DNA of 64,000 nt. Origin: Macrotis lagotis. Lineage: Eukaryota > Chordata > Mammalia > Peramelemorphia > Peramelidae. Positions 55,441 through 64,000 of this stretch are shown piece by piece. The position numbers and the translations under genes are program-made. The DNA is taken from positions 126,356,319 through 126,420,318 of the forward strand of contig NC_133664.1 of assembly GCF_037893015.1 (NCBI RefSeq), written 5' to 3'. Each line of letters begins with the position of its first letter. The first letter of the stretch is position 1. The notes beneath the pieces are model-generated. The model had not been told where the DNA came from and ran no database searches. It saw only the letters and a list, made by a program, of their open reading frames with translations.

Positions 55441-57060
55441 GGTTTTTTTTTTTTTTTTAGTTTTGGAAATTAATTTATTCACTAATTAGTTAAAGAGTTA
55501 CGTTATTTACAACCCTAGAAAACACTTCTCATGTGTTAAATTACCATATTGAAAAATGGTAGTTGGACTTTGGGGGAAATGGTAAGCAGTGAGAAAAGGG
55601 ATATTATGGGAAGATTTTAGAGAAGGCCTTAGTCATTCACTTCAAATATAGCCCCCAAACTTCTTGAGTTCTCCTGAAATAAAAAATAAAAGGAAAGAGA
55701 CTTGGAGTGAGAGAAGGGATGAAAGAGAAAAACAAATTAAGAGTCAGTACACCAGAATAAGGAGGGAAGACTGGGGTGGGACAAAGCCAGAGCTGTGAGC
55801 ACTCCTCCCTCTGCTGGTTTGTGGCAAGAAGTGAGTAAGTTTTAGCACTGACATTCTCCCAGGGAACTTTGCATAGTCCTGCTGATATCATCAATGTTTT
55901 CACTGCTGTGATCCAGAGAGATAAATAAAAACCACCACATGGTTTGCAATTCCATTAGATACAAAGGATTGGGTAAAGTGAAGATCTCAGGAGAAGTCAA
56001 CTTGCCCGGAGGAAGCATAGTTTCCAGAGCTGTCTGTGGAGAACCTCTGAGAGATGTGAACTGAATTGAGACACAGCTCCCCAAAGCTGAAGTTTTCAAA
56101 AAACCTGTTAGAGGCTATGTCTGCTAAGGTACATACCAGTGGGATCTTTCCTGAATAGAATGTTCATGACTGTAGCATGGAGTTTCACTCTGTCCCATTC
56201 CTTCATCATCAATCCAGACAACACAAATCATTCTACTAGCTGATCAGCTATCAACTGAAGCCTGTCTGTGCCATCCTTCATGTGAACTTTAGCATAAAGA
56301 ACATCCATCATACTAGGATCATCATTCATATATTCTATCCCCAACATCTCTGCTAACAGTGGTTTACCTCCAGCAATTTTATTGATGAAATCCTCTTTAC
56401 ATTGCTGCAGGAGTTCACATGCCCACTGAATCTCTTGATCATTGAGAAGCATTAGAGTTCCAATAGTTAAATGAAGTTTTGCTGGATTTTGGAAAAGACA
56501 ATTTCTGATCCCACGATCCATTGAGCACTTCTCCAAAACATTTTCCTAGAACTTCAAGAACCCCTCCTGAACATTAGGTTGGTTAAAGGAGAAAGAAGAA
56601 AGTGAGTAAAGTGCTGTTTTCTTTGGAAACTCTCCACAAGAACATCAATTCGAGTTTTGGCTGAGATGACACCACCTCGGTGCTGACCCATGATTACAAT
56701 TTCTCCTTCCATTCCAGGTTTAGGAATGTTAATAGAAGTTCGAGTTTCCATTTCTATTTTCTTTCTGGTCTCACCTTTCTTCCCAATTATATATTTGAAC
56801 AGTAGACTAGGAACTGCCACTGCACACTGGAAGCCTCTCTCTGTCTGCTCCACCACACAGGAGTCACTGAGTTTTTCTGAACACTCCATGGGCTCTCCAT
56901 AGAAATCTTCATCTTCATCTTCATCTTCATGCTGATAGGTCTGTTCTTGGATAAAATTTTTCCTGTAAATATGCCCTTCAATTTTTATAAGCTGTGGTCG
57001 GAGGACTTCAATAATGCTTCATCCAGAAAAATTAGCGCCCGGCGTGGCCCCAGAGCAGCG
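55441..57060 (-). pseudogene. ASCC1: ASCC1 processed pseudogene (retrocopy)
   Basis: ASCC1 is a KH-domain and 2H-phosphoesterase-like subunit of the ASC-1 complex. On the minus strand an intronless copy spans a GC-rich 5' UTR piece (57013-57060), the coding region (57012-55987), about 530 bp of 3' UTR, and a poly(A) run (55443-55459). Coding order: 'EVLRPQLIKIEG' with the start codon changed to ATT (57010-57012); an acidic (GAAGAT)n stretch; the KH domain ('YIIGKKGETRKKIEMETRTS', 'MGQHRGGVISAKTRIDVL'); a frameshift and stop near 56560-56620; 'KLHLTIGTLMLL' and 'GIEYMNDDPSMMDVLYAKVH'; a TGA near 56226; 'KLHATVMNILFRKDP'; a deletion with a shift near 56130; then 'FENFSFGEL' to 'NYASSGQVDFS' and TGA at 55987-55989. 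The coding span is 342 codons against 357 in the human isoform with this C-terminus. Both flanks are L1, with an imperfect duplication around tggcttg. Confidence 0.95.
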
Positions 57061-57405
57061 AAAAGAGTGGCTTGTTTTTTTTTATTCGACTCAGTTCTCT
57101 GTATATTTCAGAGATGAGTCCTTTGTCAGAAATACTAGTTGTAAAAATTGTTTCCCAATTAAATACATTCCTTTTAATCTTGGTTACAGTAGTTTTGTTT
57201 GTGAAAAACATTTTAATGTAATCAAAATTATCCAATTTGTTTTTTATAATGTTTTCTAACTCTTATTTGTCATATACTGCTCCCCTTTTCATAAATCTGA
57301 TAAGTAAACTATTCCTTGTCCTCCTAATTGATTTATGGTATTATCTTTTATGTCTAGATTCTGCACCCATTTTGACCTTAAATCTATCTTAATCTTATAG
57401 TGTTT
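57061..57405 (-). mobile_element. L1 ORF2 antisense (part 2), interrupted by the retrocopy
   Basis: 'gactcagttctctgtatatttcagagatgagtcc', 'gttgtaaaaattgtttccc' and 'gtaatcaaaattatccaat' are the antisense of the L1 text at 63220-63300 and 63150. The 5' truncation point is near 57405. Confidence 0.9.
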
Positions 57406-57858
57406 TCAAATACTTTATTAAAGTGTTACTGAATTGATAATAAGCTGATCTAAAGAGTACTTTTGGGACTTTTTTTAACAAACTTGTTTTCCTTATCTTT
57501 GAATACATTGGGTTTTTCAATTTGTTAGAAAATTATTTTTAATGATTTTAATCTACAATAAACTATTTGTATAAAGTAAAAGAACCAACAATTAGTTTCT
57601 ATTTGTAGGTATTACTGGGGCTCTCAGATTTTGGTAGCAGATATGTGATACCCTCAGTCTAAAAAAGATAGGATTAGGCTGGCAGCAGAAAGGAAGATGG
57701 TTAAGTGCTTTGCTGGTATTTTATGGGTAACTATAAAGTTTCTGATCAATCATTATGAAACTTATAAAATCGTTACTGGACATTTTTGCTAAAAAAAGTT
57801 TTAGTCATCTCCAATAATGTAACTATTCTTTTATTCATTACATTGAAAATAAACATGC
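57406..57858. other. No gene seen
   Basis: AT-rich noncoding. Confidence 0.45.
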
Positions 57859-58032
57859 TGGGGCAGCTATGTGGCATAGTGCATAAAGCACTGGCCTTGG
57901 AGTCAGGAGTACCTGGGTTCAAATCTGGTCTCAGACACTTAATAATTACCTAGCTGTGTGGCCTTGGGCAAGCCACTTAACCCCATTTGCCTTGCAAAAA
58001 CCTAAAAGAAAACAACAACAAAAAAAGAAAAG
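57859..58032 (+). mobile_element. CORE-SINE, near consensus
   Basis: 'tggggcagctatgtggcat' to 'catttgccttgcaaaaacc' and an A/C-rich tail. Duplication aaacatgc at 57851-57858 and 58033-58040. Confidence 0.92.
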
Positions 58033-58669
58033 AAACATGCATTCTGTTTTTTGTTTGATCTAACTTATAGTTTTGCAATGTTATACTTCTTGAACTATAT
58101 AGGTGGCCAGAAATTCTCCACTTTCTTCTTATAGAGTAATTCCACTATATTTTTTATTTCTTTACTTTTCAAGCTATTATAGTGAAGTTTTATTTATGAA
58201 TTCCTTTCTAATTATTTCTCTTTTGTTGTCTCCAAACACATCCTATCCTGGTCAAGTTTTCTATTTCATGTACCAGCTACATATTGATTCAATCTTCTAA
58301 TGCTTTCCTATAGAACTTCAATACTTCTCTCAATCATCTCTACCTCAATTTTTGGCACCTGTGCTTAGGGGTATTCCATTATAGTGTCCCCTTTCCTGAT
58401 ATTGTTCTTATAACTCATCTTCCACATATCCTACTGCTTGTAGATGAATTTTATATCATGATTTTATTGAATTCAGTTTCTGTATGAATCAAACCAATTC
58501 TGTTTTTATACTTAGACAGAACCTCAGTAATTGCAAAGGAGTCACTAAAAGATTCAAATAGAAATTGAAACAGTACAATTCCATGAGTATTTATTTGATT
58601 TTTATTTTGATGACTTTGTGATTTCATCAGTGTCAGTATTTCCTCCGTAGGTAGGAAAGAAGGAAACAA
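58033..58669. other. No gene seen
   Basis: AT-rich, C/T-rich in places; no family recognised. Confidence 0.4.
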
Positions 58670-58915
58670 ACATTTACTCAGTCCCTACTATATGGCAGGC
58701 ACTTTAGAAATATTACCTCATTTATTCCTCACAACTTTGAGAGGTCAATATTGTTATTTCCCCCATTTACAGTTGAGGAAACTGAGGCAGGAAGCTCTTA
58801 AGTAATTTGCCCAGCATCCCACAGATAATAAGTATCTGAAGCTAGATTTGAATTCAAGTCTCCCTGACTCTAGGCAAAGCAATCTATTCACTACACCAAC
58901 TAGCCATAGATAACT
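58670..58915 (-). mobile_element. MIR-type SINE, antisense, full length
   Basis: 'atggcaggcactttagaaatattacctcatttattcctcacaac' (degenerate MIR 3' half), 'ttgaggaaactgaggcagg', 'gaattcaagtctccctgactc' and 'cactacaccaactagcc': complete antisense order. Confidence 0.88.
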
Positions 58916-59614
58916 ATTCACCTATACCTTTCTTATCTTGTGTGATTCTTGTCTAAGCATTCCTGTAAATTTTCAGTAGAATTATTCTACTGATAATGGT
59001 AATATGCTAGACTATGATTAATTATTGGATATAAGTGTAACAATTGGGATTCACATCTGTTGTCCCTCAGTATCATTTAGAATACTGACACCTTTTCTAA
59101 TCACACCTTTGTTTTACATCACTTCTTAGAAATGGCAATATTGGTAGTATGTTTACACTACTTATATATGTTATTGTTGGTAGTGTTTTACAACTCATTT
59201 AAACTTAGATTTTTTACTCAATACCTTTCACTTTATCTCTTATCCCTCCTACAGAATTTGTATTGAAAGAGTAATCTTGCATAAAATAGGTTATCTAAAT
59301 AGCCTAGCTAATATTTGCCAGTTGGCTGAACGAAACATCAGAAACCAAAATTGGAAAATTTGTGAAGATTCACTGACAAACATTCATGCAACATTATTCA
59401 TAGCAACTGATCCTATACTTTTATAGCAGGGGGAATTGACCTTAAGACTAATTAGTAATTTAAATGCTGGCAGTTCTAATAGAAGCAAATTAATATGAAA
59501 CATTTGAAAAAATCAAGTTAGTACCTTTCTTCTAAAAAAGACTTTCACTTTCATGGTATTCTTCAAATCCAAAGAAAATGAGGGTAAGATGGGTGGTGAG
59601 GAGGGATACACATG

Positions 59615-59665
<51 letters not shown>

Positions 59666-61439
59666 ATTAAAGAGAAAGATAGAGGACACAGACAGGGAAA
59701 TAAAGACAGACAGAAATAGTCTCATAGAAAGAAACTCAAAGACAGTCACAGAGACATACAGACCCATAGAGACAGAGACAGACTGACAGAAAATGGCACA
59801 GGTTTTTCTTGGTATTGAAACTATGACTGGTCTCATAATCATCCCTCAGGTAAAGACATATGTCAAGTTTACTCAGTTAAGAATTTTCCTGTCATGGAAA
59901 TAATCTCTTCAGTTCAATCTGCACATAGTTCCTGCTCAGTTTAATAGGAGTATATAACTCTTATTTAAATGAGATTTGTTTTAAAAATCTGCCAAATTTG
60001 TAGAAAAATTATCAGTTCAATGCAATGTAAATATTTTTAGTATGAGAACCTAGGTTTAAAATCTGAGCTTTATAACTTACCATTGTGACCTCTGTTAATT
60101 CCCCTAATTTTTTTCCTAAATTTTAAAATAAAGAAAATGGATTAAATTATAGCTCTGAATTCATTATGTTAATATTAATGGTGTACACATGTACACACAC
60201 ACAACAGGGGGAAAAGCAACTAGTTGATTGTAGAAAATTTTGATCTAATAGGAGATTTAATGGCAAGAAATTTTTTATTAATTAGGGATTTACACCCATT
60301 TATTTTCATTGTCATGAAGACAATCTATTTGAGAGCAGTTCTTTTTTTGTAGTTTATGTACTGGTCAATTTCAGGAAGTCTACACAAATCTTTTCTTTTG
60401 GAGCAATCATTCTTAGAATAGATTGCAATCTCTGCAATCTTATAATAAATTTTTAAATTTGTTTTAAAGTTTAATTCATTGTATTCCAAATGATTTTTAA
60501 TGTCCTTGGCAACAGAATTTGCTATTTAACTTTAATGATAAAAAGTAAATAATTTTGTTAATAGTATAGGCACTAGAATTTTATAACACGGAGAAAATAC
60601 AGTGGATATTAAGTCAACGTTTTCTTTTTCCTCTTAAATTAAAAACCTCATACAATGAAATTGCACTAATTTGGAATTCTCAAGGTTAGGTTGAAAATTA
60701 TATTTTGTCTGTTTATAAGGGTCTAATAAAGAACATTTGGAGAAAAAAGTATGAATAACACAAGAAAGTATGCTGAAACTAAGAGAACAAACTTTTAGCA
60801 GTGGGTTTTTTTTACTTATAAATTTATTTTATTATATAGGAAGTTTTCGTATACATAAATGATTTTAAAATATAGTGTACACTGGCCACTATAACATTTT
60901 TTCAATAAATATCATCTTTAATAGAGTAGCATTACTAGCAATTTTACTTCTTTAAGGCAACACTGAAATACACACACACTCACAAAAACACACACACACA
61001 AACAACACACAGACATACCACTCTAAGTAAATAATGCAATGTAATTTTTTTGGCCATTTCTCTTTGACAGTGCAGTTCAATGTCTGAGTTTTAATTTAGA
61101 TCATTAATATTGTACAGTAATAAATTATACTGAAACAAATATAGCGTATAATATAGCATAAATACCTTCTTTAAAAATTGCACTATTGTAATAATTACAG
61201 AAAAATTCAAAATTAAGCTCTCATATAGTTTAAAAGTAAATTCTGAAAATGTATGTGACCTTCTAAATTTTAACTTTATCACCTTTTTGTCAGGAAGTAA
61301 GACGTGTGTTTCATCATTAGTTTTAGACTCATGTTTTATCATTGTGTTGATCAGAGGTCTAAAAAGTCTTTCAAAACTGTATTTCATTGTATTGTTATAA
61401 TAACTACATAAATTTGTTTTCCTCACTTTTCTTTTCATC
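58916..61439. other. No gene seen; microsatellites
   Basis: Contains (TG)n of about 22 units at 59620-59664, a degenerate purine-rich CAGA region at 59670-59790, and a CA-rich patch at 60970-61015. Otherwise AT-rich DNA without coding signal. Confidence 0.5.
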
Positions 61440-61725
61440 AGTTTATTGAGTTCTTCCTAGCTTTCTCTTTCATGGTACAATAATATTCCATCACATTTAT
61501 AGAATAAATGTTGTTGAACTGTTCCCCAATAGGTAAACAGTTCCTCAGTTTCCAGTTTTGGCTACCAAAAAGCATTTTAGATATATGCCAATAATTGATA
61601 TACAAGTTACAAAACACTGTTTCCAATATCCTCAGATAGCCAACCTGCTTATACTCTGATACCTTAATTTGAATTACTAAATGTCCTTTTGAAAAAAAAA
61701 ATGATATACTTGTTGAGGGGGAAAA
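61440..61725 (-). mobile_element. Old L1 ORF2 C-terminal fragment
   Basis: On the minus strand, 'SQNWKLRNCLPIGEQFNN' and 'SINVMEYYCTMKEKARK' match the last part of L1 ORF2 ('AKNWKLRECLPIGEWLNN', 'VMEYYCxxRN'). One open frame of 96 codons covers most of it. No 3' UTR beyond. Confidence 0.75.
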
Positions 61726-62333
61726 CATCTATAATTCAAACCTCCCATTAATTCATGAGGTACTTATTACCTCTTCCTACTCCGGGATTAAAAACACATA
61801 TGTTCATAGTTTAAAACAGTTTGCTTCTTTATTGATTTCAAAGAAAAGCTTTAGGACAGGATGGTATGCATTTTCAGTTAATAACTGAATTGACAATTTT
61901 TTGGTAAAGTGTTTTAGAAAACTATAAGAGCATATTATTAAAAATTCAGGAATAGCTTACTTGAGATGAGAAGCAGCATTTGAATTAATGTTATTGTCAC
62001 ATCACTCAATTTTATTACTTCTCATTTTAGTGACTGATTTTAAATCTATTTAATTATGAACATTATATCCTAGAACATATTTCACAAAAGATAGTATGCA
62101 TTGTCTATAACAAATTCTGTCACCTTTGATTAAACATAACAAAATATTAGTAAATCTATCTACATACAAGTATTAATCTGGAGATAAAAATTAGATGCTG
62201 TATCAGCACATAGTCTCCACAGAAAGAATGTATAAATGATAAATTTCCAGAAATAAGTTTTTTGAGAAGCAGTGACTATTATAGACTAAAAACACCTTCA
62301 TAATAAATGTTATTATTGTTTTTAAATGATATA
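61726..62333. other. No gene seen
   Basis: AT-rich noncoding. Confidence 0.45.
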
Positions 62334-62645
62334 GGACTGCCTGCAATGGAGAATACCATCTGTATCCAAAGAAAGAACTGTGGCGTTTGAACAAAGACCA
62401 AGGACTATTACCTTTAATTTAGAAAAAAAAACTGATATCTTATTGTCTGATCTTGCTATCTCTTATACTTTATGTTTCTTCCTTACGGATATGATTTCTA
62501 TCTCATCACATTCAATTTGGATCAAAGTATACCATGGAAACAATGTAAAGACTGGCAAATTGCCTTCTGTGGGGGGTGGGGGGAGGGAAGTAAGATTAAG
62601 GGAAAAATTGTTAAACTCAAAATAAATAAAATCTTTTAAAAAAAG
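62334..62645 (+). mobile_element. L1 3' UTR, severely 5'-truncated
   Basis: Begins 'ggactgcctgcaatggagaatacc' and runs to 'ctcaaaataaataaaatc' plus A tail. Nearly identical in order to 17494-17800, including the G-rich 'gtggggggtggggggaggg' near 62569-62588. Confidence 0.93.
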
Positions 62646-62792
62646 CATTGTGACATTTAAAAATTAAAACAGCTGCCCTCTTTTGTTAGTTTCAGAAACT
62701 AGGAAATAATGGAAATGTCAATGATTTTGAAGACCTATCTCTCTCAAACTTTTAAATCAATATTGAAAGAAAAATTCCATGAAACTGTTGAG

Positions 62793-62794
<2 letters not shown>

Positions 62795-62842
<48 letters not shown>

Positions 62843-62853
62843 ACACACACACA
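62795..62853. repeat. (CA)n microsatellite
   Basis: About 28 ca units with one t interruption. Confidence 0.97.
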
Positions 62854-63004
62854 TATAGTATTAGATTAGGAGATTAAAAAGAACTATGCAACAAAAGTCT
62901 TAGCTTTAGATAAGTACATACCCCATTCTGTAAGCATTTTTAAACCTATTTTAATGGAGCATGATTACGTCTATCAAGTCAACTGATCCCATTTAAAATA
63001 AATA

Positions 63005-63795
63005 ATATGACAGGATCTAGACATGAAAAGCAATATTATAAATAAATTAGGAGAACAAGGAATAGTTTACCTGTCATACCTATGGAAAGGGAAGCAGTTT
63101 ATGACCAAGGAAGAAATGGAGAACACTATTAAAAATAAACTAGATAATTTTGTTTACATTAAATTAAAAAGCTTTTGCACAGACAAAACTACTGAAACCA
63201 AGATCAAAAGAAATGTAGTAAATCGGGAAACAATTTTTACAACTAATATTTCTGACAAAGGACTCATCTCTGAAATATACAGAGAACTGAGTCAAATTTA
63301 AAAAAAAAAACAAGCCATTACTCAATTGAAAAATGGTCAAAGGATATGCAAGGGCAATTTACAGATGAGGAAATCAAAGTGATCCATAGTCATATGAAAA
63401 ATTGCTCTAAATCATTAGTTATTAGAGAAATGCACATTAAAACATCTGTAAGGTACAACCTCACACCTCTCAGACTGGCCAATATGACCAGAAAAGACAA
63501 TGATAAATTTTGGAAGGGATGTGGGAAATCTGGGCCACTAATACATTGTTGGTGGAACTGTGAACTCATCCAATCTTTCTGCAGAGCAACTTGGAATTAT
63601 GCCCCAAAGACAACAAAAATGTGCAAACCCTTTGATCCAGCAATACTACTACTTGGGTGAATATCCTGAAGAGATTATGAAAAAAGGGCAAAAACATCAC
63701 CTGTACAAAAATATTCATAGCAGCCCTGTTTGTGGTGACTAAGAAATGGAAATTGAGGGAATGCCTTAACTAACTGTGATATATACATATATATA

Positions 63796-63829
<34 letters not shown>

Positions 63830-64000
63830 ATGGAACACTATTGTTCTATTAGAAACAGGAGGGATGTAAATTCAGGGAAGCCTTGGAAGGATTTGCATGA
63901 ACTGCTGGGCAAGATGAGCTGAACCAGAAAAACATTGAACACCCTAATAACAACATAGGGATGATGATCAACCTTTATGTACTTGCTCATACCATCAGGG
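63005..64000 (+). mobile_element. 5'-truncated L1, ORF2 C-terminal half, runs off right edge
   Basis: 'ggatctagacatgaaaagc' starts a readable ORF2 stretch: 63023-63301 ('NKLGEQGIVYLSYLWKGK', 'DNFVYIKLKSFCTDKT', 'SDKGLISEIYRELSQI'), a stop and shift at the A run (63299-63312), then 63346-63660 ('EEIKVIHSHMKNCSKSLV', 'RYNLTPLRLANMTRKDND', 'CWWNCELIQSFCR'). A (TA)n(TG)n array lies at 63781-63829. The 3' UTR must be outside the window. Two or more frame breaks, so not active. Confidence 0.93.
63781..63829. repeat. (TA)n(TG)n microsatellite inside L1
   Basis: ta then tg units between 'taactgtga' and 'tgatggaacactattg' of ORF2. Confidence 0.95.

Noticed and set aside
1-64000. CRISPR arrays, operons, bacterial or phage genes
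   Set aside because: None seen. Repeats are interspersed retroelements and microsatellites, and the composition is that of a mammalian nuclear genome.

Overview
The window reads as nuclear DNA of a marsupial (metatherian mammal), AT-rich and without any intact protein-coding gene that I can support. The evidence is the repeat content: many copies of a short tRNA-headed CORE-SINE with the constant block 'cttaataattacctagctgtgtg' type sequence and the 'aagccacttaaccccattgccttgcaaaa' type 3' end (known in marsupials, WSINE1/MAR1-like), marsupial-type L1 elements, and older L2, CR1/L3 and MIR/THER SINE fragments. Species cannot be fixed from this alone; an Australian marsupial is my guess.

Layout. 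1-505: antisense 5' end of an L1-type element running off the left edge. 625-780: SINE. 1840-3115: L2 fragment with decayed reverse transcriptase. 3120-4140: very old L1. 4.4-12.6 kb: mostly unassigned AT-rich DNA with SINE/MIR/L2 scraps. 12.6-20.2 kb: a retroelement stack. An old L1 (12605-13521 and 17806-20180) holds a younger truncated L1 (13522-13619 and 16809-17805), which holds an ORF1-only, HAL1-like element (13620-16808). That element carries three antisense SINE copies with strong A-to-G bias. 21.6-23.2 kb: a second HAL1-like element with both ends and target duplications but with most of ORF1 deleted. 25.95-28.04 kb: an orphan L1 5' end abutting a CR1/L3 LINE. 28.45-29.6 kb: an endogenous-retrovirus LTR and part of its flank. 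29.9-40 kb: mainly unassigned. 40.4-43.75 kb: an old L1 containing a short L1 3' end (15-bp target duplication) and an 895-bp pogo-like DNA transposon remnant. 46-47.9 kb: L2 and several SINEs. 54.4-57.4 kb: an antisense L1 interrupted by a processed pseudogene of ASCC1. 57.9-62.3 kb: SINE/MIR scraps and unassigned DNA. 62.3-64 kb: two more L1 3' portions, the last running off the right edge.

Nothing here works as an operon or pathway. The window is best read as a record of L1-driven retrotransposition: L1 copied itself, an ORF1-only relative, SINEs, and a host mRNA. The points most worth checking are the A-to-G-biased SINEs inside the HAL1-like element, the HAL1-like pair itself, the two unrelated insertions at the same site of two L1 copies, microsatellites born at one homologous L1 position, and the pogo-like remnant. 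All similarity statements are from my recognition of sequence, not from a database search.
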